Source of the DNA: Epiperipatus broadwayi
Taxonomy: Eukaryota > Onychophora > Udeonychophora > Euonychophora > Peripatidae
Reading direction: 5' to 3'
Length of the DNA stretch: 64,000 bases
Assembly: GCA_028023455.1 (NCBI GenBank)
Contig: JAQFVV010006306.1
Coordinates: 3,871,001 to 3,935,000 of the forward strand
The notes below the pieces were generated by a model. It searched no databases, was not told where the DNA came from, and worked only from the letters and a program-made list of their open reading frames with translations. Positions 1-11,739 of the stretch are shown here, in pieces. Position 1 is the stretch's first letter, and each line of letters begins with the position of its first letter. The translations under genes were made by a program, and so were the position numbers.

Positions 1-310
1 ACCCTCTAGCAACCACCTTTTATCTCTACTTAACTACAAAACTATGAGAATGAAATTGAAAACACAAAAAATATTTTCAATCCAAGCTCAATAGCTCCTC
101 ACTGAAGAAGGCCACAGGCCAGGGACTAGTCTGGGGATATTGGATGAGTAGGCATTAGATAGGGATTTTATGCACAAGCCTTCTGGCATCCATTGATTAC
201 TCTGTTTAGCACAGGTGGCAATACTGTATGGAGAGTTTTGCTCTGTTTATCAACAATTAATGTGCTAGCATAGGAAATGTGATCATGTGATGCTAATTAT
301 CGTTCACTTG
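1..310. mobile_element. Recurrent inverted-repeat element, right part, cut by window start
   Basis: This matches the right two thirds of the fuller copy at 17625-18115: internal text CCACCTTTTATCTCTACTTA, then GGGGATATTGGATGAGTAGG, GGGATTTTATGCACAAGCCT, CATCCATTGATTACTCT and CTGTATGGAGAGTTTTG, ending in GTGATCATGTGATG. The left arm would lie before base 1. It is a non-coding, non-autonomous element whose arms are inverted repeats. Confidence 0.75.
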
Positions 311-603
311 TATTTAGGTTGCTTAGAAAATTTGTTTAATTGTTATTGTTTTGTTTTATAAACTTTAAAAAAACTGCAATAATTAAACTGTTTATATTTT
401 GTATGGCACGCCAATCATTCAATAAATACTTTTTGGAAATTTTTGGCACGCACATGTAAAAAGGTTCACCACCACTGCTATAGTGGATAAATTAATATTT
501 TTTTTTATCTAATCAATGTAAATAAATCTCGTACTGATTTAATGCACAAAATTTTTCTTTTCTTTATAGTCGAATCATGCGATTGACTTATTTTTTTTTT
601 TTC

Positions 604-702
604 ATGCGACATAGCATCGGCCAGGAAGTGAACCCGCTAACATGGGACAACTGCTTGTAAGGCAGCTGTTCTGACCTCTCGACCACGAACGCTTGACTTA
701 TT
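604..702 (-). repeat. tRNA-Val-like SINE
   Basis: Read on the minus strand this is a degenerate tRNA: GCGTTCGTGGTCGAGAGG, an anticodon arm with loop CTTACAA (anticodon TAC, Val), and a T arm with GGGTTCACTTCC. A poly-A tail (poly-T run at 591-602 on plus) follows. A direct repeat TTGACTTATTT flanks it at 584-594 and 693-703. It is a SINE-type retrocopy, not a functional tRNA. Confidence 0.7.
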
Positions 703-704
703 TA

Positions 705-3700
705 AATTTTTTTTTAATAACAGGCTATTTAAAGATAGTATGAATAAAATGTAAGATTTTTTTCTTGGTATTATTTTTTGTACAAGATTGATCGAAAGAT
801 AAAATGAGAATACTGATCACATGCATGGTGAATAAACAGTTTCTTTTACGTAAACAAAATATAAAAAGTTTTGGTTAATTAATATATACTGTTGCTTTGT
901 CCCAGGGTTTCTTTGGCTGCTATTTTATTGTTTTGATGCAACTCCAGTTGATGTTAGTGAGGAAAAGTTGGCTTTTAACTGAACATTAAAGTAAATTCTT
1001 AAATTACCTGAAGTGTTGAAAGAATTTAACTGGGGTGTTTTGAAAAAAAAAGACAACAGAAATTATTAGAATAAGTATTCAGCAATCTATAAAGTATATA
1101 TATCATGTATGAAATGTATAATAATAATTTCCAGATAAGAAATATCATGGAATAGAGAAAACAAAAGTATAACGAACTTGCTATCCATATTAGCCATGTG
1201 ATTGTGTTATTTCTTTTGCCGTATGTGGATAGATTTGCCAAACAGAGTTCCACGTAAATATCTAAGGAAAAGATATTAATGATACGTGTAAATTGTAAAT
1301 GTATGAATTGCCTGTGACCGAAGGTTAGCCCAGAATACACCAAAGGACAAGACTGACTTTGATTCCAAAAGATATGAATATGCTTTGGGGAAACCAGTGA
1401 CAAAAAAAAATTTACGTATATAAGTAAGCTTACATATGTTTATTGCCATATTCGCAGGAAATAAGGTAAACAAAATTTATATATATATATATATTTTACA
1501 TCAATTTGTGTTTTTGTTAATTATTTTTGTAGTATTAATTTATAACAGATTGTGAAATTTTGTTTTGTTGATTTTTTTAATCTTTATCTTGATTATTGAA
1601 TGTAAAGTTCCATAAGTATATGTGGGATTGTACACCAGTCTACAGACATGGATATATAAGTACAAAATATAAATGAAAAAGGGAAGGGGGGGGGGGAGGT
1701 TATAATTAATTGACTATATAAAATATTATATTGAATGTATAGCCAGGTAGAGGCAAAAAGGAAATTTATTAATATTTTTATTATTATTATTCATGTTTGG
1801 TGGAGGGAGATATATATACAGTAATCTATATTTGGGGAAATGACAGTTTTGTCAGATTTCATAATTAGTTGTTTTGCCCCAAATAAATTGATATTTTTTA
1901 TTAAAAAAATACATATTTGGTGCTCAATCCTTTCAATAATTTGTTATTAAATATTAAAAATGAATATAACCAAAATTAATATTGTTCTGTGTCTATTTCC
2001 ACTTGTTTATCAATACCATTTACCCCCAGTTAAAATATAACGCTGAGCCAGTATAGGGAATTGCAATACCGGGGTTAATGGGTGTTGTCTTTATATGTTC
2101 TCCCTCATTGCATAATTCTTTATTTAAATAAAAATTTGCATTTAAAGCTGATAAGAAAATCGGTGCTTATAAATATGCCTTGAAACAAATGATAAATTAG
2201 CTTCCATTTAATTGTGTGTATGTATGATATAATTGGGAAATAATTAATTAATATTAGTTCAGTTATCTTCGTTAAATAAAATTGAAAAAGGAGGGGTAAT
2301 ATTATTTTAATACCGAACTTTGAAATAAATCACATGGGTATATAACCGATTAGTATTGCAGTTTGAAGCGTACGAGGTTCGAATATTTTCCCCATCTCTT
2401 ATGTGAATAAGCCGTAAGGAAGAGGTGACCAGTACACTACTGAATCTCTTAAATCCAGTAACAGGGAATGATTCTTTATTATTCTCATGTGTAGTGCTGG
2501 AGATATATCTTATTATTAGGATAAGTGTTAGTATCTGCAGCTTACAGTTATTAATATAACTACTTACATTGTAAATTATGATTGTTGTAAGGATTTATAT
2601 TATCATGCTCCTTTGTTATTTGGTAACATTCTATTTATTCATTATATTTGATGATTCAATGAACCAGTACGGTGTTTTGCTATCTCGTCATGCTACTTCT
2701 TCATCCGTATCTTGACAACAGTTTGAAATTCTTGATTGTTATCTATATTGGAATTGTCTAAGTGTTGACCGTTTTCTAATTGTTATATATACATAGATAT
2801 ATGACATTATGTATAATGTATATTATTTATGATACAGTAACAAATATGTAAGCACAAATTACCTAATAGATAATTGCAGAGTTTTCAGGGAGTTGAAACT
2901 CAGCTGAAATTGCATAAATAAGGTTGGACTCGTAGAGGTTTATAACTTAGTTATTTTATTATTATAGTAAACAATAAAACATTTATAATATGAAATTAAA
3001 ATACAAAAAAACGTGGATTATTAATATTACAATTGCGTTATCAGTTATTTGATGATACATCAGTTCGATTATTTACGGTGGAATTAAAACTAACGTAACC
3101 CCTTTCTATTACCTCGTATTGATACAGTTCATTATATTTTAGCAGTCCTTAGATTACAACTGCTTTGTACAGGTTGTTAACTCCATTATTTGTTCTACTT
3201 TTAGGCTTACAGCCTTAATATGTCCACTCGTCGGGGAGTATGCTAATCGGGAGAAAAACAAGAGAACGTTCTTTTTCTATTTCACACTTTTCATCAAGGC
3301 TTCTACGCTCGCCACTCCCTCTAGTCATTATTTCTAGAGTTAAGCAGTCCATTCAGTGCAATAATATTATTCGTTAACATATGCATAACTAAAAAGTGAA
3401 TAAGCATATAGATAAATTTACGAATATATTGGCCATGAATATGAGGGAAAACCTCGAAAGTACTAGGCCTATATTAAATTGATTTAATTGTTTTGGTTCT
3501 TACAGCTTCTTCTTCAGTGGGTTAAATCGCTTTTATATGAATATATTGGAAATAATATGAGATTGAATCGAAATACTAAAATAATTATCTGCCAAGCTTA
3601 CAATTAAATAATCAGGCTCCTTAAAAATATATATATATTTGATTAGACTTAGATAAAGCATCCCTCATGTCTTTTCTGAGATATTACCACGGTATATGAA

Positions 3701-4310
3701 AAATTACTTTTGATAACCAAAACAATACTAATTCAAAACTACAATCAATCGCATGATACCTGGATCAATATCTCTACTTCCTTTTCTTTATAATAATAAA
3801 CTATTATATTGGTATTATTATCTTTGATACAGGCTCATACTATAAGGTTTCATTATCTACATATGGCAAAATCTCTAATATCTTCACAAAAGAATTATCA
3901 CATGTTACAGAGGATCGTGTTAGCTGTTTCACACGAAGAACTATAAAATTCAATTTAAACTTATTCCATGTAACTTTTTTACATATAATTTAAATATGTC
4001 TCTTACAACTCTATCTCAGTTTAAGACTGACTTCTAGAAAAATATCACATCATTACAAAATTTCAAACACAGGAAAGTACAGGCAGAACAAATGTTTTCG
4101 CCTTAAATAAAACATACGATTATGACTTTGCAGTTATCTTATTAAAACTTATAATTCGAATATGCACAGATAGCACTCAGTAATACAAAAGGCGGCAGCC
4201 AATCTCCAGCCTAGCACAATCCATATTATTAAATATTACACCACAATTAAAACCAGATTAAATTTTTCATGAATTAATCATTTTAAAAAAAAAACATGAA
4301 TGATTTTAAT
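705..4310. other. AT-rich stretch 3' of the TTBK coding end, no gene seen
   Basis: No open frame with protein-like composition. There are simple AT repeats, a G-run near 1685-1697 and, at about 2345-2400, a fragment with a B-box-like GAGGTTCGAATATTTTCC that may be a decayed tRNA-derived repeat. If the TTBK stop at 7747 is instead a splice site, this stretch is intronic. Confidence 0.5.
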
Positions 4311-4326
4311 AATCTTAATCGTATAT

Positions 4327-4434
4327 ATATATATTTTCCCATCTGTCATAGCATCGTCCGGGAAGCGAACCCGCTAACCCGGGACAACTGCTTGTAAGGC
4401 AGCCGTGATGATCTCTCGACCACCAACGCTTGAC
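4327..4434 (-). repeat. tRNA-Val-like SINE with target-site duplication
   Basis: Best-preserved copy of the family at 604-702. Minus-strand head GTCAAGCGTTGGTGGTCGAG, anticodon arm GCTGC-CTTACAA-GCAGT (loop anticodon TAC), and B box GCGGGTTCGCTTCCC. An AT-rich tail ends the element. It is flanked by a 16-bp direct repeat with one mismatch: AATCTTAATCGTATAT at 4311-4326 and AATCTTAATCATATAT at 4435-4450. This marks a retroposition event of the LINE-driven kind. A third, truncated copy is at 20140-20192. Confidence 0.82.
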
Positions 4435-4530
4435 AATCTTAATCATATATCTAACTCCTTTGAACAATATGATAAACCTTAGTTTTTTCCTGAAGATTTG
4501 TGATAATGGTGTTCTAGTTGTATTTTTATA

Positions 4531-4960
4531 TTGGAATATTTCCATCATCTAATTTGTGTAGTGAATGTCTTTAGAAAAATTTAACTTTATTTTAAATATT
4601 CCAAATACATTCAACTGTTAGTAATAGCACATCAAACAGGTTACTATATGCACAATGTTTTGAAAGATATTACTCTTCCCTCTTCTTCAGGTGTTGCTGG
4701 ACTGACCAGTGAAAGTACTACCATGGGATTCGAACCTGGACCCTTAGATTCTTGAAGTAGTGAATTTTAAGGTGACGCTCTAACCGACTGAGCCATCCTG
4801 CCAAAGGTAACAATCTGTAGAAATTTCATATACTTATCTATGAGGTTCCCCCTGATTTCTCCACTTTTTCCTTAAGAGCAAAATTGATTAGCGGTTTCCA
4901 TACATTATTCAAATTTTTCAGTCATTACAAAAATCGGCAATTACGTGAAACACATTTCAC
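4531..4960 (-). mobile_element. 3' module of old Penelope-like family, with tRNA-like segment
   Basis: Reading minus from 4960: a stretch like that at 40100-40200 (GTATGGAAACCGCTAATCA, then GGAGAAATCAGGGGGAACCT), then a tRNA-like segment at 4801-4720 (A box TGGCTCAGTCGG, B box GGTTCGAATCC), then CCTGAAGAAGAG and a terminal part like 61617-61769. The same order follows the reverse-transcriptase remnants at 16.5-17.1 and 39.9-40.5 kb, so this is best explained as a 5'-truncated Penelope-like copy. Taken alone it looks like a SINE, and that remains possible. Confidence 0.6.
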
Positions 4961-5560
4961 AAAAAAATGTGCTACTTGGCATCATGATTTCACACAGCGA
5001 TGTTATTTGTGAGATTGATCCTGACGGGTTCTTGCAAGAAGTATGAAACAGCTGAAGCTTATACTACCACAGGTGCAGAAACCTGAGAATGATTCCAGTT
5101 ATTTTTGGGTCCTCCCTTATATACATTAAAAATACAACAGTAATGATTAGATTACATGATGATACTAAGAAAATTTAACATTGAGAAAGGTGTATAATAG
5201 GATTATTCCATATCTCAAATTTTTTTTTTACAAATTTTACCAAGAAGTATTTTGGAACTTAAAATTGAAAGTTAATGAAATAAAAATTCATGGAGATAAT
5301 TGTTTAAGTCATCTATATTTTGTATTTTATATGATTGTTTTTGTAAATAATGTTTCAGGGCTAAAGTAAGAAAGTAAATATAAAAAAGTCTAAGTCATTG
5401 TTTAAGGGGATTTTCTCAGGAAAAGATAACAAAGATGAACAATCATGAAAGAAGTTAACAACGACAAAGATCTTGGTTAGATTAATAATAAAGATAATGG
5501 ATGAAATTAATCAAAAAATTAAATTTGCACGGTGTGGTTTTGATAGAAATAATATTAAAA
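4961..5560. other. AT-rich stretch, no feature recognised
   Basis: A small open frame (5181-5369, plus) has AT-driven composition (Phe, Tyr, Asn, Lys) and no motif. Nothing else is seen. Confidence 0.4.
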
Positions 5561-6075
5561 GTTTAAATAAGCGTATGTGTTGAAAAGTTTTTATTAGAGG
5601 TGCTTTATCAATTATTATTTATGAATTTGTGACTTGGACACTTGAAGTACAGAGACTTCAGATCACTTAAGGAAATACGGAGCAATACATGTTGGAAGCA
5701 ACAAGAAAAGATTGAAATTACAATAGGTATGTTTATCAGTTCTTATTACCAGATCTGTTTCTTGGATACATGATGGAAAAATAGTAGAGAGACTTCAGAT
5801 CATTCAACGAAGTATGGAGAAATAAATATCGGAAGTGACATCATTGAAAAGTTTTAATGGCACTTGAAATCTTAACTGGAACCCAAGAAATTTATAAAAG
5901 ACCAAGAAACAGATCTCAGGTGAAGTGGATGAATAAAAAAAAATTGCTATGATGTGGAGAAAAGAAATTAAACAAACTGGATTAAACTTGAGGATTAAAT
6001 TTGGAGACGGCTTCATCTTGCAGACCATCAATAATGGTTGAAAATAAAGTCGATATGACATTAATGCAGATCTAC
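5560..6075 (+). mobile_element. 3' fragment of non-LTR retrotransposon
   Basis: Decayed plus-strand copy of the C-terminal part of a LINE polyprotein. RLQIIQRSMEK is recognisable at about 5791-5823, corresponding to the family's RMERKMLG-like block, followed by KRPRNRSQVKWMNK-like and RKEIKQ text. It ends with ..CRPSIMVEN (minus sense of the CTGCAGTGGAT block also seen at 10900 and 35040). A segment near 5640-5690 duplicates the AGAGACTTCAGATCA text of 5791-5805. Frameshifts and stops throughout. Confidence 0.55.
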
Positions 6076-6640
6076 TCACAAAATATTTAATTTTGTCTAC
6101 ATTTGAGTCTAATTAAAGTTCTAAAATAACTAATTTGGATTTATTTAGTTAATTAAAATTATCTGTTAAAACAAAAGCTAATAAGACTGAAGACTAGATA
6201 GGTATTCAAAGTAAAAACATGAAAGCAGTCAATGCTTGAACAAGACCAATATCATTAAGAATCAACAATCTCAATCTGTTGTCAAGGCAACATCCTTTAA
6301 TTAATAAAGATGACTAAGATAGAGACAGCAATCAAACTGCCACCTACAAAAGCAACCTTACCCGACATTAATGTATTAGGAAAAATATGATTAACCATGC
6401 TATAATTTATATAACAGCAAACAGGTTAGTGAAGATCTTCAATTATAAGCGAGCTTTGTACACTATCATACATTTATAGATTTAAAAAATTTCTCAATCA
6501 ATAAGTAACTTTGTAGACATGCTGTATAACACTTCAAGCACCGCCTGTCCTTCACTAAACACTTTCGTAAAACTGAAAAAAATATAATGTTCTAATTATT
6601 TATCGAGCACTCAGGCAATATGTAATTAGAAAGAGAAAGA

Positions 6641-7170
6641 CTTCAACCGTTTTCCACATGCCTTAAACGTTTGTATAATAGCCAAATGATGTACATTCTC
6701 AATCCTACAGAATGACCTCTCAAACCTCAATACAAGATAGAGACTTTACAAAGGCAAGAGCAATCGTCTTATCTTTAATCTAAATTCATACTTATATAGG
6801 GCAATCTGAAGCATCTTGATTTGAGAGCATGAATATATTACTCTCTTCACATTTAAATCCACTATCTTAATATTAATCCACTAACTTAGTATTAACTCGT
6901 AAATTGCAAGATTTCACATAAATTAATTTGTGAAAGAAAATAGTGGACTTGAATGTGAAAAGAGTAATAACTTCACACTATCAAATTAAGATGCTTCAGA
7001 CTGGTCTATATAAATAAGAATATAGGTTAAAGATAAGATGGCCACTCTTATCTTTATAAAGTCCCTACCTTGTGTTGAGATTTGAGAGGTTCCTTTATAG
7101 TCAAAAGCTACATCGTGGTGGCTATCCCGGAAACGTTTAAGGTGCATGTGGAAAAGATTAAGGCCTTTCT
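6641..7170. mobile_element. Long fold-back element, arms about 230 bp
   Basis: The left arm (about 6641-6872) and right arm (about 6943-7170) are imperfect inverted copies, roughly 80% identical by eye. Shared blocks include TTTTCCACATG, CCTTAAACGTTT, CTCTCAAA, GACTTTA, CTGAAGCATCTT and CACATTTAAATCCACTAT. The spacer is about 70 bp. The block AAGATAAGATGGCCAC is also close to the hairpin in the element at 57719-58217, so they may be relatives. No coding capacity. Confidence 0.7.
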
Positions 7171-7223
7171 GTTTCTAAAAGTGAAAAAAGTAAAAATTTC
7201 CACCTTTTATTTTTATTATTTGT

Positions 7224-7346
7224 AAATCTGAAAATTATATAATACAATAATAATGGAAGTCAAAATGACAATATATATACCCATAAAATCTGAAAATTAT
7301 AATACAATAATAATTGAAGTCAAAATGACAATATATATACTCATAC
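7224..7346. repeat. Two-copy tandem repeat, 62-bp period
   Basis: AAATCTGAAAATTATA begins at 7224 and again at 7286, and each copy ends CAAAATGACAATATATATAC. The copies differ by only a few bases. Just 3' of the TTBK coding end. Confidence 0.8.
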
Positions 7347-7712
7347 AATTGTGGCTACTTAAAAAAAAAAAATTTAAAAAGATAATTTTCCGACAATACC
7401 TAACTTTTACTTAACTTATTCTGTTTTTCTTATCCATTTGTCTTACTGATGAAATCTTGTACATCAATTTTTATCCACTTCCAATTTCTAATCTAGTTAA
7501 AACTTTGCATACACATGTATTCCCAATGACAATATATATATATTTTAGAGTTTGCAAATAATTTTAGCAAAAACGTTAGCGAAAAATGAAAATTTTAAAT
7601 CTTATATGGGTTTCAGAATTCTTTATGGTACTGGAATCTAGTCGTATTAAATTATATGTAAACTTAATTTCTGATACTATATAAAACTAAAACATAAATT
7701 TTTTTTAGATAT

Positions 7713-7718
7713 TTTATT
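7713..7718 (-). promoter_or_regulatory. Possible polyadenylation signal AATAAA
   Basis: On the minus strand AATAAA lies about 30 bases after the in-frame TAA of the TTBK tail exon. If the stop is used, this would make a very short 3' UTR. In DNA this AT-rich the hexamer is common by chance, so it is only weak support for the gene ending here. Confidence 0.2.
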
Positions 7719-7746
7719 ACGCTAACAATATAAATAAATTCTTTTC

Positions 7747-10483
7747 TTACCTAGCAGCTATACACCCACTTTTAGGAGTGTCTCGAGGAGGTGGTGGCCT
7801 AGGAACATGCATCATCATTTTCTGCATAGTTGTAGAGGTAACTGCAATGTGAGTTTCATTTACTTTGACTTTTGATCTGCGAGGTGAAGGTTCTGAACAT
7901 GACCTAATGATGTGAGAAATTCCAGAGTCTCTATAACGAGGCAATGAAAAAACTACGCCCAATGTTGGATCACTGTGTCGCCGATCAAGACTGCTGAGTT
8001 TATCAGCCTTTTCATCTTCTTCGTCTATTAAATTTAACTGAGGAACATTAGGAGCAAGACCATCTTCATGCACTACTGATGTACTAGCAGTACTTCCAGC
8101 TGTTTTAGGCGTAAAATGAGGACGTATTGAAACTGAGGTCTGAACCCCATTATTATTATATTCTGTCTCTGCTGTTCTACTAGTTGATTTGGATGATGCA
8201 AGTTTTTCTACTTTATTTTTAATTTCATCATCAAAGAGCATCTCCAAAGGTTTATGTACTAAATGCTGATTCTCCATTGCTAAATCATTTTCTTCTACAA
8301 TTTTCAAAGGTGGTAATTCTTCAAACTTTCCTGAAGAATCCTCATCTAAACTCTCAGCTCGTGTTCCATTTATTCCCAATCGACTATGTTTCAAATCCTT
8401 TGATGTCCTATGAACAGTATCTTTATCAATTAAATTTTTAGCTTCTTCAGAGGGTGTTTTCAATGTGCTTTTTAATTCATCTGCTTCTGTTCCACAACCA
8501 TCATCAGGCTGCACTTGTGGCGGTGTTTCAAAGCATTCATCCTTAGACAGATCTTCACGACTTTCAGATGCTCTAAGTGTATCCCCACCAAAGGGTAATT
8601 GCTTTCTATGGCTTTCAGGGAGCATAGTTGACTGATTGGAATACAGTGGCTGAGGAAGTTCATCTGCATCATCATCATCTGGTAGCTTGGCATCCACATA
8701 AACGGATACTTCCTCAACTCCTAAATGTTCATGAGGAGCTTGACTGGGGCTGTCAGTTTGAAATGGTAAAGATGATACATCTCCTTTATCTAAAGTGGCA
8801 GTTCCTTCTCCACCAAAAGCTCTTGTAGCTCTTTCAGCATTTTCTTCAGAACTACGCCTACAAAATCCAAGATACAAACCTCTTCCATCCTGCGAATTCC
8901 CATCAATTAAGCCATAAAATTTAGGCCGACCATCTGGTGGAGTTGCTAAGGTATCAGTCTGGACAACAGTGCCATTATTTTCCTCACTGTTTAAGTCCTC
9001 TTTCAGTGAGCTTTTGGTAGCAATGAATTTCTTCCAGTTTAAAATAAAGGTCACTTCTACATTTACATTTTCTAAACTTAAGGAGTGTCGTCGTAAATTA
9101 GGGTATAAATTTAACATTTGAAGATCTGGAAGACTCCTGACATGTGGTATATTCAATTGAGATAATCTGTCAGGCTGCAAGAACTCTTTGGCTGTGGAGA
9201 ATTCTTTATCTTTGACTGAGTCTGATTCAGCTTCAACCAAGACAATCTGAGGAAGAGAGTTATCTTCTGGCTGCCTATCCTGTGGCTCTTTGCAGTCCTG
9301 ATGTTCTGCAGACTTGCAGTGTCCATCCTGCTCTGAGCAAATTTCTTTATCTTTTACATCACTGTGCTCTGTTGCTTTACGCTCATGATCTTTACTTTGA
9401 GTATGCTCATGATCTGACTTTTTTGCACCTTCTTCACTTTTGGTTTGATCTACACTTTTACTATCCTGCTTTGATCCTCCGGAAAAATGTCTTACTCGCT
9501 GTTGTTTTGGATCTGAAGAATTTACAGAACCTTGGAAAGATCCTCTCTTAGGATGTTTTTTTTCAGGAGAAGCTTGCATTGCATCCCAATGTGCCATATC
9601 TTCCCCTGTTTCTTCATCACTATCTTCAAATGATACTCTCCACTGAGATAAAAGAGTCACATGTGGAGGTGCTCTTGTTGCCAACTGGATATTAGATACT
9701 ACATCATCATCAGCCATAGCACACTGGGTCAAGGATGCATCTCTAATTCGCAAGGCACTTTCTCGGGTAGCAGTAACACGTGGATCTTCCAGTGAATCTC
9801 GTCTTGCCAATCGTGCCAGTCTAGAACTGCCATCAAAGACAAAATGAGCAGTCTCATGGTACATCATTTGACTACTTTCTGGAGTATTCCAGCGAGGGCT
9901 GGGAAGGTGTACATCTATTTGTAATTCTGGATCAGAATCCACGGTGTCAATTGAACCTTCCATTTTTAAAATGCGAATTATATTTTTTTTATCCTCTTTT
10001 TGCATTTCTTCTGATTTTTGATTATCAGGGATCTCGTCATTATCCATGCTTTTTCGATTTTTGTCGATCTCTTCCAGTTTTCGACCATCACCAAAATCTT
10101 TGTTTATTTTAATATCATCTTCATTTTCTTCCATCTTTTCCCGTTTAGAATCTTTTACAATATTATCTAATGACCGATGATGCCTGGTGAGACCTCTAGC
10201 AGTTTCTCTTGTTCTTCTAAATTTTCGTCGACCAGTATCATGCTTCATTTTTTCGGTAACAGTCTTATGAATAGCAAGTAACTCCTCTCTCTCCTGTTCA
10301 TGCACATCTTTTTCTTGAAGATCTTTTTCTAATTTTAACTTTTCACCATTTTCATTATCATACTCTTGAGCTTCTTTTTTATCAGTTTCAGCATAACCGT
10401 CTTGTTTCAAACTGTCCTGGTTATCCTGATAACTAGCCATGATATTATCATCAAATATGTTTTCTGTTCCAGGCTGAACACTT
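7747..10483 (-). CDS. TTBK: Tau-tubulin kinase, long disordered tail exon
   Basis: A 2.7-kb exon after a TTTTAG acceptor. It continues the linker (SVQPGTENIFDDNIMASYQDN) and encodes about 911 residues of low-complexity, charged, Ser-rich tail. The open frame extends upstream to 10530, but those residues are intronic. Features in order: a Lys/Glu-rich possible coiled coil with REELLAIHKTVTEKM; an Arg-rich patch (GRRKFRRTRETARG); SPRWNTPES; RLARLARRDSLEDPRVTATRES; a His/Lys/Asp/Ser-rich stretch; LRRHSLSLENVNVEV; DRRHSDPTLGVVF; SCSEPSPRRS; and a Pro-rich end PRPPPPRDTP. Such RRHS motifs are plausible phosphorylation or 14-3-3 sites (inference). With an N-lobe of roughly 75 residues added, the protein would be near 1,240 residues, close to vertebrate TTBK2. 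The frame closes with TAA at 7749-7747, but the same bases form a strong donor (AG|GTAAGA), so the true end may be in a further exon. Confidence 0.88.
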
Positions 10484-10734
10484 CTAAAAAAGAAACAAAA
10501 ATAAAAATCATTATACATTTTATTTACCAATACAAAATTAATAAAATCAATATGATAATTAAGACATCAATTTGTAAATACTCTAAGACCATATGTGAAA
10601 AGAATGGATGAAATAAGAAGTGTATTGGGGTGATGTGGAGAACACAGAGTTGTGATGTATTGTGGCTTCTCCTTAAACGAAGTCAAGAATATCTCAGCAA
10701 TTATGCCCAGATAAACCTGTTAACCACTTTATTT

Positions 10735-10860
10735 TCCATTCCCACTCTAAATTCCTATTTTGTGCCTGCTGTATGAAGAGTTTAACCTGTGTGAAAACAG
10801 CTTGTGTAAGCATGAAGAATGGTGATCATGTGATAGTTAGTGATGTGAAGAAGAAAGGCT
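10735..10860 (+). mobile_element. End fragment of the recurrent inverted-repeat element
   Basis: CTGTATGAAGAGTTTAACCT then AACAGCTTGTGTAAGCATGA and GGTGATCATGTGAT match the right end of the copy at 38800-38890. Only the outer arm remains. It abuts a non-LTR fragment. Confidence 0.55.
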
Positions 10861-10935
10861 AGAGATCGGAGATGGACTGAACTTGGAGAGACCACCCTGC
10901 AGTGGATTAATAATGGTTGGAAAGGACGATGATGA
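10840..10935 (+). mobile_element. Non-LTR retrotransposon C-terminal tail fragment
   Basis: Plus strand reads RWTELGETTLQWINNGW-like residues, matching RWVELEKIILQW of the copy at 35005-35600. It is a short 3' relic joined to the preceding inverted-repeat fragment. Confidence 0.55.
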
Positions 10936-11739
10936 ATCTAAATCCTTATAAATGACATTATGCCTGAGAATTTACTAATGCACAAACTTACAAAGAAAAA
11001 TTTAAATAAATTCTACTGAGGATTTAGAAAAATGAATGCCTTTTTAAAACATTATATTAGTCATAGTCGGATTTTAGGAACGAAAACAAAGAGAACATTT
11101 ATATAATTGATATTTTATTAAATCATAACCTGTGCAACAACCAGAGCTATTGTTCACGACACCTGTAAATGCATGTACAGTAACTAATATTCAGGTAATT
11201 CTCTTTTTCCTTATTTTTTTTGTGCAAAGCTTTATTCTGTATGTCGTATTTGTTAACTGTAGTTGAGAGCGCTTTCAATTGCTATAAATTTGGCTTCACC
11301 CAGATAAAAGAGTGTTCAGCTATAGTTAACAAAATTAACGTACGAAATAAAGTTTTACTTGGTTAATGCTCAAAACATTTAAGCAAACTGATTATAAATG
11401 CAATAAAACTGTAAGTAAAGAATAAAATAATTTTAATTCTTGTTGAAATATATATTTAAAAAAAAAAATTAAATTATAATAAATTGTGATTGCCTAAATC
11501 AAAACTCATCAAATGTTTCTGGTCTTATGAGCTCGGATAATATCAAACAAACAAAAAAATATTTTTGTGAAGTATATATTTAGCAATAAGTTTTACATAT
11601 TTGTATATACATTTAGAAAAGTGATATATATATATATTGAGAAAAATGCATAACGGCATCCTATTTTTTTCTATCATAGCTCCTTATTATCACTTCGGCA
11701 AACTATGTTGTTTAATGCATTCACCTCAAAGGTAATCTC

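Noticed and set aside
1026-1473. Two overlapping minus frames of 125 and 65 codons
   Set aside because: Rich in Ile, Tyr, Phe and Leu as expected for random AT-rich sequence; no motif and no conserved-looking core.
4315-4548. 77-codon minus frame
   Set aside because: It runs through the tRNA-Val-like SINE and adjacent repeat; no protein-like features.
4720-4801. Possible functional tRNA-Leu or similar gene on minus
   Set aside because: A and B boxes are good, but the acceptor ends and anticodon arm do not pair as in a real tRNA, and the same segment recurs within a retroelement.
8472-8828. Open frames on both strands within the TTBK tail exon, also 9282-9551 plus and 10366-10611 plus
   Set aside because: They overlap the strong TTBK frame, have His/Leu-rich shadow composition and no independent motif.
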